Source: Iris pallida (Eukaryota > Streptophyta > Magnoliopsida > Asparagales > Iridaceae). From it: 64,000 nt of DNA. Position numbers and translations under genes: made by a program. How positions within the stretch are numbered: position 1 is the stretch's first letter; each line of letters opens with the position of its first letter. This document shows, piece after piece, positions 11,440 to 22,396 of the stretch. The stretch lies in contig JANAVB010003400.1 of NCBI GenBank assembly GCA_029216955.1, positions 12,821,147-12,885,146 of the forward strand, given 5' to 3'. A model generated the notes under the pieces. That model was given only the letters and a program-made list of their open reading frames with translations. It had not been told where the DNA came from and ran no database searches.

Positions 11440-11960
11440 ATCCCACACAAATATCTCTCTGTACACTTTGTAGTCATTTTATTCTCTCTCTATATGTGTA
11501 AATATCCCCTTCTCTCTCTTTCTAATAAGTGAATTATATATACATATAACACACACTCTCTCTCTCTCTCCTCACATCACCTCACCCCCTCTCCCACATC
11601 ACCAGCACACCCTTCTAGCCGAACTCTCTCTCCCTCAACTTTCTCTCTCTCTTTCTCTCTTTCACAAACACCTATCTCTCTCACTTTTTCTAATAATATA
11701 TAATATATATACACACTCCTCACCATACTCTCGCCCTAACTCCCATACAGCCACCTATACTTCCCTCTCTCTATTCAATGCTCACATCCTCTCTCCTCTC
11801 TCTACACCCGATAGCTTATCTCCTCCTCTTCAACTTCATCATCTTCCCCTTTACCATTTCCATCATCAAAGCACTTCATCATCGTCCCCATCACCATTTC
11901 CATCATCAAGCACTTCATCATCTTCCACATCACCATAACAATCTCCTTCCTCCTCATAAT
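11440..11960. repeat. CT-rich and CATCAT-rich low-complexity block
   Basis: There are long (CT)n and (TCTC)n runs, then repeated CATCATC / CACTTCATCATC units near 11850-11935. The block lies in the presumed transcribed leader of the outer LTR. Confidence 0.7.
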
Positions 11961-12654
11961 TAACCCGCCCCCGGCCAGCTATCGTACGCCGCCAGGCTAG
12001 CCACCGCTGACCTCCCCCCGGCCGGCAAACCCAGGACGGCGCCCTCCGTCAACCCGGCTATAACAACAGCAACTAGCTGCGCAACATCTACCACCGCGTG
12101 TGCTTCCCGCACCGCCATACGAACCCCCGTTCACCATCGCACACCTCCCCAATAGCAGCCCACGCGACAGGAAGTCAATTTCGACAGTTACGTCAAAATC
12201 TCGCCGTGACGCGCGTTTCAAAAAGTCAGAATACACGTCTCGAGGCAACAACTTCGTGTATATTTTCTGGACAATCCAACCGTTGGATCATCGCACTCTT
12301 TCATCCGTTGCAATCTAGGTATATAGCTCTACCACCACCTCAAGTTCCAGCCGTTAATTCGTTCATTTGCTATGTCAAAATCGGCCACCAAGTTGCCCGA
12401 ATAATTGTGTTTCGTTTGGACAGTTTTGTGGAGCCAACTTCGTCGACTTGTATCTTCGTCGTCGCAGCTCCGTTTGATGCACCACCAGTTCCTATGCATA
12501 GCTGGTATAACCCTCTTCTTTTGTTATAAGTTTTGTTCCAATGTGCTCTTGTTTGATTGGTTGAATTCGATGCCAAAGTTGGCTGTCCGAATTCATAATT
12601 TCTAACTTGTTAAATTCTAATTTTGAACCCGGGACTCCGGATTCCAATTTTGAC

Positions 12655-13090
12655 ACCATGGGTAGACTCGTGGAGTCGTTCTGGCATAAATTCATATATA
12701 ATTTGCTTGATTTGGAGGATATGGGCCCCGACACGCATTTTGATACAAGGCGGGCCCCATAATTCTGGTCAACGGACCATTCTGAGATCGGCTCATCAGA
12801 ATCCACTTCTGGATATACCGTTGGGTTCGTATCATCATTCTGGACTCATTGATATATACCTTGCTAGATTTAGTGGACTTGGACTCCGACACGTATTTTC
12901 GTGCAAACTGGATTCTACTGTCCGAGTCAACGGACCATTTTGAGATCGGCTCATCGAAATCCACTTCTGGACATACCGTTGGGTTCGTATCGTTACTCTG
13001 GACTCAAGACATATAATTTGCTGGATTTTGATGACTTTGATCTTGACATATTTTTTGGTGCAAGGTGGGTCCAACGATGGACCGCATCTT
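12655..13090 (+). repeat. 158-bp tandem repeat, about 2.5 copies
   Basis: AACGGACCATTCTGAGATCG at 12771 recurs as a near copy at 12929, and a decayed third unit appears near 13071. Each unit also carries CCACTTCTGGA and CCGTTGGGTTCGTATC. Confidence 0.75.
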
Positions 13091-13843
13091 GATCTGAATT
13101 ACCATTTTGCCCTTGTGTCTAGAATTGGACTTATGGATAGTCTATCCTAGCTATTTTACTTATTCTGGGAACATTGGTGTTGTTTATTTCAGCATTCGAC
13201 GACGTTCATGGAGACTCCTATGTTGCTACATTTCTTGGACTTGACGATTTATCTGCAGGACATCATCGGCTCACTGCTTTACCCCAGGCAAGATACCTTG
13301 CCATAGTTGTACTGTCTACATTATTCATATTTATTCTTATATTGTCAATTGGTGATATTAGTAGTGTGTTTCCAAGGATGACTTGGGTTTTATAGATGAT
13401 GGCATCGATGTTATGGGTGTGTGCTTGTGTAACTTAGAGTTAGTAGACAAACCCGAGATGGAAAAGTTATCCCAAATAACTTCTATTACTTGACACGAGA
13501 TATTACACGGCACCTTGAGTGAGATTCATTGAGTTGGCATGAACTTACGCATTCGACTGATCATCGGTGCGAGCGGTTTGTGTGTCCGTATATATAAAGT
13601 TAGATGGTGTCTAGATTAGAGACTCGTATTGAGATATGGAAAGTCTGAGTCGTGGATACGACTCGTACATTTCCTGGGACGGAAAGACAACCTGTAGGCG
13701 TATGGGACAGACAGATATATTATTTTATGTTAGCCTCATTGGGGACCCGGTTATGGGCATGGGTACTTACTAGTGGGTATATCCGGCAGCGGCCACTAGT
13801 TACGCGCTTAGGTTCGGTCGGGAGGTACACTAGTACTGTGCTA

Positions 13844-13928
13844 ATCGGCTCGTGATCCGATGCTCGGCCCGTGTTTCGACGCAAATCCTTCGGCTCGTGG
13901 TCCGACGTCGGCCCGTGCTTCGACGAAA
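13844..13928 (+). repeat. About 44-bp tandem duplication
   Basis: Two adjacent copies of a segment containing CGGCTCGTGGTCCGA and TCGGCCCGTGCTTCGACG. Confidence 0.7.
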
Positions 13929-14633
13929 TTATTTTCACCTACACATATGCCAAAGGTTGTCTTCAACATTCATTCACATAGACTGGTTAGTTCGTATACC
14001 TATGTCAGACCGTATCATGGAACAGTGTCTTACCATGGACTGGTATGCCTTCCACTGATCAGGATTGGTCAGAGATGTGGGTTATTGATTGATGACTGGA
14101 TATTGGACCACGTTGTGATTCAGGTTGATCATTTATGTTTAGTACATACTATGGCATGTATTTCTGTATCTTGTTAATTTCCTCTGAGGGCCTGGTGATC
14201 TCTCCAGGTATTCGCTGAGCAGATAGTACATAGTAGCTGGGCAGGTGCTGCATGATTCATCGAGGTCTCAGGTATATATTTATATATGTGTTCTTGCTAT
14301 TTCCATTTACTCTTTCCTGCTTATTTCTTTATGATGTATTTGTCTCAAGCTGCTAGGTAGCCTATTATTACCAAGCTTATTCCTTTATCGAGCTTGTTCG
14401 AACATTTATATTACTGGGTGGCCAACTTTAGTATATTATGTTCATTTCTTGGTATTCATTTCTTTTACTGTGGATTAAGATGTTAATGATCAGTTACTCT
14501 TAGTTACCCCTTTACAGCGGAGTACGTCCAGGGATAAGTCCATTAAATTGGGAGCTTATCCTAGATCGTATTAGCTGGTATGGTCGCACCCAGGTTCCTA
14601 TATATTTTAGAACTGGGGCGTGAAAAAACTTCC

Positions 14634-15016
14634 TAAGCCCCAAGGTTCTCAGTGCGATTCAGCTAGAAGTTTCTGTGCAAGAGTTGAAAAGAAGTCACTT
14701 GGACAATTTTATGTTTCATCTCTACAAAGTTGTAAGAAGTTGGCGTACTCTTCTGAGTAAAGGCACGTGTGTACCTATTTTACTATTAGTGGATTTCAAC
14801 CCTGAGCGAGAGTTCACAGGCCGGGACTAGTCCTCCACGAGGGAAACCAGGCTATATAGTTGTGTTTGCGTATGCTCTTCTGATCTCTCCTAATTTCCGT
14901 ATTACTACTCTGATTATATATTCTTTTGGTAGTTGCTACTGGACTTGGCATAGAGTTAATTTTTAGTTGGTTATTTTTTACACAAACTCTATTCACCCCC
15001 TCTAGAGTTGCCTACA
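14634..15016 (+). repeat. Truncated Sirevirus LTR (3' part), plus strand
   Basis: It aligns by eye with the reverse complement of the Sirevirus LTR at 18006-18949. Shared landmarks are TGTGCAAGAGTTGAA, GGGACTAGTCCTCCACGAGG and the terminal TTCACCCCCTCTAGAGTTGCC. The U3 half with the TATA box is absent, and no primer site follows. It is an older relative in the opposite orientation to the intact copy. Confidence 0.7.
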
Positions 15017-16065
15017 CGTAACTTCACGAAGCTCTTTGGGAGGCCCATGATGGTACTTGCGGGGCTCATCAACCCGGCCCTAAGTTACAAGATCGACTCT
15101 GATGCATGGGTTACTATTGGCCTACTATGATGGCAGTTGCTGTCGAGTATGCTAAGAAATACCGAGCGTGCCAGTTGCACGCTGACTTTATTCATCGACC
15201 TTCGGAGTTTCTATACACTACGGTTGCCTCCTGCCTATTTGAAGCCTGGGGTATGGACATAGTAAGCCCTATCACTCCCCCGTCATCCAAAGGGCATCAT
15301 TTTATTTTGGAAATCATCGACTACTTCTCCAAATAGGCTGAAGCATTACCTTTGTCAGAGTTAAAGAGCTCAAAAGTGATTAGCTTTATCAAGCATCACG
15401 TCATCTAGATCATCTACGACAACGGTCCGCAATTCATAAGTCATACGATCAACAGATTCTATGATAAGAATCGCATACAAAATGTGGCATCAACTACTGC
15501 AATCCGAGGATTGGTTGAAGTCTTTAATAAGATGATCGTCAAACTCTTCAAAAAAGTTGTTATCTAATAAACACGAGTAGAACGAGAAGTTAGACGAATG
15601 CCTTTGGGCCTACCGCACAACGGTCTGGGCTCCAATGGGTAACACACCATTTTTACTGGTATATGGGAGTGAAGCGGTCCTTCCTCTCAAAATCTAGATC
15701 CCCTCGCTGAGAGTGGCCATTACAAACCAGTTGAAAGACAAGGATAATCAACATCGGCGACTACAGGAGGTAATGGCGCTTGATGAAAAATGGATTCTGG
15801 CTCAACAACACATCAGGCTCGCACCTCCGATGCTTTCAGCAAGAAAGTCAGACAAAGAACTTTCCAAGCGGGTGACCTTGTCCTATCGGTCAGAAGGCTA
15901 ATTGTAATGACTCACAAAACACCCGAAAAGTTCGAACCCGAATGGGAAGGCCCCTTCATCGTAGAGACGGTGCATTCTAATGGTGCCTACCGACTCGCAA
16001 AACCCAATGGAGACTTGTTCATGATGCCAATCAATGGCAAGTTCCTAAAGAAATACTATGTCTGA
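15017..16065 (+). pseudogene. Tat-type Ty3 integrase relic
   Basis: Readable pieces in shifting frames are: MGYYWPTMMAVAVEYAKKYR (zinc-binding region, with CQLHADFIH), WGMDIVSPITPPSSKGH with IIDYFSK (core), DNGPQFIS (second catalytic Asp), and the C-terminal MTHKTPEKFEPEWEGPFIVE...MMPINGKFLKKYYV ending at 16065. These are typical of the plant Ty3 lineage that carries extra sequence after pol (Tat/Retand/Grande-like). At least three frameshifts and several stops break it, and no RT is present: the element is truncated on the left. Confidence 0.75.
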
Positions 16066-16575
16066 ACCCTATCAACATGTATTTACATATCCCCAAAAGG
16101 TATCTATGAATTCGGTAATCGGGTTCACCCCCCTCGATCATAATATGTTTCTGGAGCCCAGTTGCCCTAGGACATTCCCTTATCATTTCTCCAGCAGAAA
16201 ACATCCAAGTCCATATCATCTCTGAATTGTTTTATATATACCTACGGGTCTTAATCTTACCTCTGAGTAAGATGACGATAAAATAAAAGTTTACCATGTC
16301 CACATTACCTCTGAGTAAAAATTCTCATTCAGCAACCTCTATGTTGTTACACTCCACCCACAGAACATCCACGTCCATATTACCTCAGAGTTGTTCTTTA
16401 TGTCCCTACGGTGTCTATTCTTATCATGTTCGTATGACCTTTGAGTAAAAAAAATTACCACAAACCCCATGTTTACCATGCCGACATTACCTCTGAGTAA
16501 ACGTGTTGGTTAACTGAATTTTCATCCTCATCTCAACTTATCATCTGTACCGAAAACAAAGGTGCATCAAAGATG
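16066..16575. other. Spacer between Tat integrase and antisense ORF
   Basis: No gene seen. A short phrase, ACCTCTGAGTAA, recurs at about 16258, 16309 and 16489 with variants, so it is a degenerate dispersed repeat. Confidence 0.5.
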
Positions 16576-17090
16576 CTAAGTCCACAAAATCTCACACAAG
16601 TTCATGACAAGAATGAGCAAAAAAAGTTCTTTATTCTCATAAAAAAAGGGACTGCAATCCAAAAATATAAGAAAAAGAAAAATACAATAAAAAGGAATAA
16701 AAAGAAAAACTAAGCATCGGCACACAGCTCGTCGATGCGTCATTTCAAAGGTTCTGCCCTGGACATTCGTCGAAACCCGGTGTTCAGCCTCATGATGCCT
16801 TGCATCTTCGTCCTTGAAAGCGATGACGTCTTTATGCTTAGCGTCCAGCTCTGTCGTCTTCTTTGTCAGTTCGGATACGTGCTGAGTAAGTTCGTCCACT
16901 ACATGACTAAGCGCGACATGCATAGCTGCCACCTATCGAGAATCAGCTACGAGTTGGGCCAGTTGTTCGGCGAGTATGCGGATCTTATCATCGACTTCAG
17001 CCACGCGTTCGCCCAAGATCTCCTACAGACTAATTTTAGTCTTCATAGCCCCAACAAGTTTAAGCTCTTTGGTGCCAGCTTCGACTAAGT
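16576..17090 (-). pseudogene. Antisense ORF of the Tat-type element, C-terminal coiled-coil part
   Basis: Read on the minus strand, 17090 to about 16720 encodes heptad-rich sequence (VAEVDDKIRILAEQLAQLVA; HVSELTKKTTELDAKHKD), with a stop near 16935 before MAAMHVALSHVVDELTQHVS. It lies downstream of 17162-18005 on the same strand, so it is probably the tail of the same antisense gene. The hydrophobic stretch at the very end reads through non-coding DNA. Confidence 0.5.
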
Positions 17091-17161
17091 CACATTCCAG
17101 GGCTCATCATGTTAGGGTAAAGTATCAACCACAACATCAAATAGTGGTAGGGTAGCTCTCT

Positions 17162-18005
17162 ATGGATAAGGTTTCTGGTCACCTCTCCATGGAGCCTGAC
17201 CCGCCAGGGAGCATATAGTCCTGGAGCCATGTTATTAGATAGGCAGCTAGCATAGCCTTCGGGGATATTCTGTGCCTGTAGTGCCAGAAATAATTGTCAA
17301 TGTTATCAGCTAGCTTATTGTTTTCATCCTCCCGTGGATTCCTTTTGCCCAGTTCCTTCATTTGGGCGATAATTGCTTAACGCATAGACCCCTGAGGGGT
17401 GGTGAAACGAACCTTCTTCGGGTCATCTTTTTGCTGGGTAAAGACATAATCCCTCCAAATAGTCACATGGGGGGATGCCCTGGTCTTATCTTTTTGTTGA
17501 TTCACAAGATGGTGGTACAATAATTTCTTGTATATTGCCATCATCTGTGAATTCTTTGCTTCTAAAGAGAAGAGCTCCTCATTTGTTGGAGAATACTCTT
17601 CATATGGCTCAGTCCCACATGGGAGTTTCGAGACTTCGAACTTCTCGTGGAGCACCAGTCCCAGCTCCCCTATGGGTGTATAAAATATCCCCGTATAAGG
17701 ATTGTACAGCTCCAGGAGGGCCAGAAACATAGGCCAGTTTATCTCCATACCAGCTAGGTAGCTCGTATGGCAGAATCCAAGCCAAGATCCTTGAGCTCAT
17801 CCTTGTACTTTGTCATGATCTACAAGGTCAGATCGTCCTACTTCGGCACATGATGACACCAACCTTTAACCTAAAATTTGCCCTTCGTGTACATGGTCTT
17901 GGCCCCAGCATAAGATTAGCGAAGGTCGAAGTACTGAAGCAAAAGTGTTATTGGGCACGTCACTGTATATTCTCCCTGGACACAGAACTCGCAGAGAGTA
18001 AGACG
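17162..18005 (-). pseudogene. Antisense ORF of the Tat-type element, middle part
   Basis: On the minus strand 17748-17179 is one frame with a single internal TAA at about 17380. It reads MEINWPMFLALLELYNPYTG, then WRDYVFTQQKDDPKKVRFTT, then NYFWHYRHRISPKAMLAAYL. Decayed sequence upstream reaches 18005, where the intact Sirevirus is inserted; the ORF resumes at 27647. Plant Tat-lineage elements are known to carry an antisense ORF between pol and the 3' LTR. I cannot assign a biochemical function. Confidence 0.55.
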
Positions 18006-18483
18006 TGAAGAACAGGTGGCAACTCTAGAGGGGGGTGAACAGAGTTTATATAGAAAATAACCAATTAAAAATTAACTCTTTCACGAATGATAAATAATCA
18101 GAGTAAAATGCGGAAAGTAAATGAAGAGCAAGAAAGCATACGCAAATACAGCGATTTTAACCTGGTTTCCCTCGTGGAGGACTAGTCCAGGCCTGAGAAC
18201 TCTAGCTCAGGATTAAATCCACTATTTGTGAAATAGTAGTTTACAACCCGTGCCTTTACTTCAAAAGAGCACGTCAACTTCTTACAGAGGATCGCAGTGG
18301 CGATTTGCTTGGAATTGTCCAAGCGACTTCTTCAACTCTTGCACAAGAATCCTAACTGAGAGATGCTGAGCACTCGAGACTTAGGAGGCTTGTGGCTAGC
18401 AGATGGGAAGGGTATGGCTTATTTGAGCTATAAAAGAGAAGAGAAGAGAAGATTGGATGATTTGAAATGAGAAAATTCATGGC

Positions 18484-18493
18484 CTATTTATAG
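18484..18493 (-). promoter_or_regulatory. TATA box in the Sire-1 LTR
   Basis: On the minus strand it reads CTATAAATAG, a consensus plant TATA box, about 115-170 bp downstream of the U3 palindromes. The active copy in the 5' LTR is at 27181-27190. Confidence 0.75.
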
Positions 18494-18606
18494 TGTTTTT
18501 GTAGGCAGAATTCGGCCAGAATTCGGGTAGGAAATTTCAAATATTTGGCCGTTGGACAACTAGCAACCAGCTAACCCTAAAATTAGGGATGCTGATTTCT
18601 AGGGGA

Positions 18607-18656
18607 CAGAGTTCGGCCCAAACTCTGTATGGAGGCAGAGTTCGGCCCGAACTCTG
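18607..18656. repeat. U3 palindromes, GAGTTCGG-C-CCGAACTC class
   Basis: There are two 21-bp inverted repeats with a one-base centre. The first has one mismatch; the second is perfect. Copies in the 5' LTR are at 27303-27323 and 27332-27352, and related copies precede the env-like ORF (21087-21133). They are possible binding sites for a dimeric regulator. Confidence 0.8.
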
Positions 18657-18949
18657 TCTCCAGAGCACATAATGGTTCTAAGTGGCCAGTGGGTATTTTT
18701 CTGGATGGTGGAGTTTGAGGATTATTGGGTAGGCTATAGGTCAAGTCTCAAGAGCTCAGCATGACACAGTTTACATCAGTCTAGACTCAACAAAAGTGTA
18801 AAATACAGACTCAAATATAACTGAGAAGCTGAGACTGAGCTGTCGTCTGACTTGAGCTTAATGTAGACGTCGTGTGTCGTATTGAACTATTACAAATATT
18901 ATTTTGTCAATGTTATCAATATTTGGTTGACTGTGACTTTGTGTCAACA

Positions 18950-19230
18950 ATCTCCCCCATATTGATAATTGACAAAATAATATATATATATTCAATATTC
19001 ATACCTGGACACAGTTGATCACAAAAATATAGCTCCCCCATAATCAATGCCAAGTAGAAATAATAGCTCCCCCATAACCGGTGAACGGTGCCGAGCTAGA
19101 ACCAATAGCTCCCCCATAAATAATGCATTGAACCTGTTGGCCTGATAAATAATATCTCCCAAAAGCACCAAATAGCACATATATACTAAAAGTAGTATGA
19201 CAAGAATATACATATTTCTCCCCCTTTTGG
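18950..19230 (-). promoter_or_regulatory. Multiple polypurine tracts of Sire-1
   Basis: Directly inside the LTR the minus strand reads ATGGGGGAGAT (18950-18960). ATGGGGGAGCTAT repeats near 19030, 19065 and 19108, and GGGGGAGAAATATG lies near 19216. Repeated PPTs are a known Sirevirus trait; only the LTR-adjacent copy needs to be functional. Confidence 0.75.
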
Positions 19231-19443
19231 CATTAGCAATATAAACTGCATATGAATAATAATGATGCAACCACACCAAATAGAGAAGAAACTATATATG
19301 AATGATCAAAACGAGCAACTAGCATAGATTAATAAAACTATGATAAGCATAAAATGTCATCACATAAAACCAGAGTCATCAAACTACCAGAGTTTTAGTA
19401 CAACCCAAGTACATAAATCCAAATAAAACTAAATAACTGGAAA

Positions 19444-20772
19444 TCAGAAAACAGAAACTAGAATCATCAGCAGCAGCAGCAGATAGTAAATGCCATCTCC
19501 ATCATGGAGCACGAAAAGGCCCAGCAGAGTCTGAATGATCAGTGAATGAACGGCTGGGGTCCACAATAGCAACATCCGGATCCAGGTAGCGCATGACCCA
19601 GGGTCGTCAATGCGATAACCAGCACGACCAGGATCCCGTTCCATGGGAATGGGCATAGAAAGGTGACGAGACATAGAATACCGAATATCGTGCAGCGAGT
19701 TGCTGAGGACACTCATCTGCAGGGTAGTCCGGTAGTCCATCTGAGTCCAGCGATCGTCCTCCAATACGAAACGATCTCTGAGCATGGTCTGGATGGAGTC
19801 AAGAGTAGCAGAAGGAGGAGGCGCATCCTGTCCAAGTGGAGGGGCGTCGGGCTCCTCATCAGCAGAATGCTCAGAAGTGTCAGGAGAGGCGACGACTGCC
19901 TGAAGACGTCGTGCCTTGGAAAGGAATGCAGGAGCAGGCAAGAAAGGACAATCATGAAGAGGGACAATGAACGCACGAAAAACCATAGGAAGATACAAAG
20001 GATAAACCAGGGCTCGTGGTTTCTTCCTACAGTTAATCATCCAGTCCATCATGGTACGTGGAAGATTGAACGGAATGCGATAATGAAGATGATACAAAGC
20101 AGAGATCTCAAAATATGTGACTTCATCGGTGGAGCCAGCTTTTGGCAAAATAGTGTTGAAAATAATTCGATGAAGTTCATAGAAATACGGGTTGAGGTGC
20201 TTGGCCATAAGCTTGCGAGGACTTATGTTAGGGGCACATAGTTCCTCCTTGAAACTTTCAAGGAAAGTTTCACCAACAAATTGGAATTGGCGAGCTTCCA
20301 CAAGCTTATCCCAAATATCGAGATCTTGAAGTGCAATATACTCGCCCAACTCAGAAGCATCAAAAGCAATATCAATTCCGGCAACCCGGGAATAGATGTG
20401 AGTGGCATCGTGAGTCAAGTTACAATAGAACATTTGTATGGCGCTACGATAAATAACAAAGTTTGAAGCCACTAACTCATTTAAGCAAAGATCTTGAAAC
20501 AATGATTCAAATTGTAAAAAAATAGTAAAATTAATGGGATGTCCCACGAAGATCGGACGAGTCCGAAAGTCACTAAACCACTCGTTGGAAGCGTCTAGCG
20601 ATACAAACAATCGGTCGTCAAAAGTATTAGGGTCGCGGGAAGGAGGTGGATTGAACAACGGATGAAGGGGTTGTTGTTGTTCAACGGGTTGCTCAATGGG
20701 AGGAGGAGCATTCGACGAGGACGCTCCCTCGATCCGAATTCTCTTCCCACGGTTAAACAAGCGAGAAGCCAT
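19444..20772 (-). CDS. Env-like third ORF of Sire-1
   Basis: This is an uninterrupted ORF of 442 codons from MASRLFNRGKRIRIEG; a Met two codons upstream is also possible. It lies between pol and the 3' LTR, the position of the env-like gene of Sireviruses. The globular part (about residues 50-280: WFSDFRTRPIFVGHPINF, FYCNLTHDATHIYSRVAGID, LNPYFYELHRII, LHYRIPFNLPRTMMDWMIN) resembles the plant transposon protein family common beside such elements and matches the second element (61922-63118) in motif order. An acidic linker follows. The last 45 residues are hydrophobic but partly from a CTG repeat, so this tail may be a frameshift product and not a membrane anchor. Function unknown. Confidence 0.75.
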   Translation of the reverse strand: MASRLFNRGKRIRIEGASSSNAPPPIEQPVEQQQPLHPLFNPPPSRDPNTFDDRLFVSLDASNEWFSDFRTRPIFVGHPINFTIFLQFESLFQDLCLNELVASNFVIYRSAIQMFYCNLTHDATHIYSRVAGIDIAFDASELGEYIALQDLDIWDKLVEARQFQFVGETFLESFKEELCAPNISPRKLMAKHLNPYFYELHRIIFNTILPKAGSTDEVTYFEISALYHLHYRIPFNLPRTMMDWMINCRKKPRALVYPLYLPMVFRAFIVPLHDCPFLPAPAFLSKARRLQAVVASPDTSEHSADEEPDAPPLGQDAPPPSATLDSIQTMLRDRFVLEDDRWTQMDYRTTLQMSVLSNSLHDIRYSMSRHLSMPIPMERDPGRAGYRIDDPGSCATWIRMLLLWTPAVHSLIIQTLLGLFVLHDGDGIYYLLLLLMILVSVF

Positions 20773-21150
20773 TTGCAAACAAATAGAGAACTTAAAATAG
20801 AGAGGGAGAAGGAGTTATACCTCAAATCAACAATGAACAGTAAAAGAGAATGAGAAAATAGCCCTTCTTCTTGATTTTGATGAGCAATGGAGCACTTTGG
20901 AGAGAAAACTAGGGTTAGGGTTTATGAAAAAATGTTTGGAGAGGTGAAGGTGATGGTAAGAATGAAGGAGAGAGATGAAAACCCGAATATAAGAGGAGGG
21001 TTTTCTTTGGTCGGAGTAAATCTGGACCGTAGGATCACATTTGATCAAACGGCTGAAGCTGTCCCCGATTCTGGAATAGGGGAACCGAATTCGGCCCGAA
21101 CTCTGTTGGGGACAGAGTTCGGCCCGAGTTCTGGGTCCTTATTCCAGAAC
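20773..21150 (-). promoter_or_regulatory. Promoter-like region of the Sire-1 env-like ORF
   Basis: In minus-strand order: palindromes of the LTR class (21133-21087), a TATA-like CTTATATTC (20985-20996), a pyrimidine-rich leader containing a TAAACCCTAACCCTAG telo-box-like motif (about 20910-20926), then the ATG at 20772. The order copies that of the LTR U3, suggesting that the third ORF has its own promoter. Confidence 0.5.
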
Positions 21151-21511
21151 TGAAAACAGGCTAGAAAAAAAAAAGTTAAGTATGGGAAATCAAGTTAGAT
21201 AAAAATAATAGCTTGAAAGTTTCAATCAAAATAGAATAATAGCAGAATGAAATTGAAAAAATAGTGAATCAGCAGTAAGAAATTGAAACGAACCATATAA
21301 TAAATAAGGAAATATATCATAATTCAATAGTTTGAAGTTTCCATGGGTTAGCTGCAGGGGCCGGATCCCAGCTAGCGGTAGTACTGTGGACTAGTGCACC
21401 GTGTCGCTTAGGCTTTTACGCCTTGTTGTCAGAAGGGCCCTTTCGGCTTGTACCCATAGCAAGTTCATCATAAGAGAATCATAATATAATCGATATTTAC
21501 GCAGGTGAGTT
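21151..21511. other. Spacer between pol and env-like region of Sire-1
   Basis: AT-rich, no ORF of interest, no repeat recognised. Confidence 0.5.
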
Positions 21512-22396
21512 TTAATTTATGACAGCTTCATCTAAAATTCCAAGTTCACGACAAAAGAAATTGAAGCGCTCTTCGGATAATAGCTTAGTAAAGAAGTCTG
21601 CTAGCTGATGATCAGTGTCAATAAACTCTAAGTTAATCGTGCCATTTTGCTGATGATCACGCAAAAAGTGGTGTCTAATTTCAATGTGTTTTGTGCGTGA
21701 GTGACAGATAGGGTTCTTAGTCAAGTTAATAGCACTAGTATTGCCACAGAATATAGGAATGTGCATGAAAGATATATTATAGTCTTCAAGGGTTTGCTTC
21801 ATCTACATAATTTGTGCACAACAACGCCCAGCTGCGATGTATTCATCTTCTGTTGTGGATAGAGCGACAGAATTCTGTTTCTTGCTAAACCAAGAGACTA
21901 AAGCCTTTCCTAATAAATGACACGTGCCGCTTGTACTTTTACGGTCGACCTTGCATCCAGCAAAGTCAGCATCAGAGTAACCAATGAGGTCAAATGATGT
22001 TGACTTGGGATACCATAGGCCCACTGTAACCGTACCCTTAAGGTATCGAAAGATACGCTTAACCGCGGTCAAGTGTGATTCCTTAGGATTTGCTTGATAT
22101 CTAGCATATAAGCAAACACTAAACATGATATCGGGGCGACTAGCAGTTAAATACAGTAAGCTGCCTATCATACCTCGATACTTACGTTGATCAACAGGTT
22201 TGCCGCTCTCATCTGGTTCGAGTTTGGTTGAAGTAGCCATAGGAGTGCTGATTGGTTTGACGTTGTCAAGATCGAACTTTTTCAGCATGTCCTTTGTATA
22301 CTTCGACTGACAGATAAAAGTTCCATTAGCCATTTGTTTCACTTGCAGACCAAGAAAGTAGTTGAGTTCTCCCATCATGCTCATCTCAAATTATGT
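21512..22396 (-). pseudogene. Sire-1 pol: end of RT and RNase H
   Basis: Minus strand, it starts at MSMMGELNYFLGLQVKQ after two stop codons that separate it from the upstream RT (22385-22396). It includes the copia RT/RNase H junction (RYLKGTVTVGLWYPKS) and RNase H with GYSDADFAGCKVDRKSTSG and SKKQNSVALSTTEDEYIAA. A TAG (about 21800-21802) interrupts CCAQIM/MKQTL, and the frame then continues to the natural end at 21512. Each stop lies inside conserved motifs, so they are lesions. Confidence 0.85.

Larger units (their letters stand above)
11302..14625 (+). repeat. Outer Ty3 LTR, right part
   Basis: This is the continuation of 221-853. It ends GAACTGGGGCGTGAAA (14610-14625), comparable to the LTR end at 44735. 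It holds CT/TC-rich and TA-rich low-complexity DNA (11440-11960), a 158-bp tandem repeat (12655-13090) and a 44-bp repeat (13844-13928). I see no gene; several ORFs of 60-140 codons arise from the repeats. Confidence 0.7.
18006..18949 (-). repeat. 3' LTR of Sire-1
   Basis: This 944-bp LTR, in element direction, ends with the conserved segment containing CTCTAGAGGGGGGTG (plus strand 18023-18037) and closes at TGAAG (plus-strand TG at 18006). U3 holds two 21-bp palindromes (18607-18627 imperfect, 18636-18656 perfect) and a TATA box at 18484-18493. Confidence 0.92.

Noticed and set aside
19444..19580. Definite transmembrane anchor at the end of the Sire-1 env-like protein
   Set aside because: The hydrophobic tail is partly encoded by a CTG repeat and another frame gives a hydrophilic end like Sire-2, so it may be a frameshift product.
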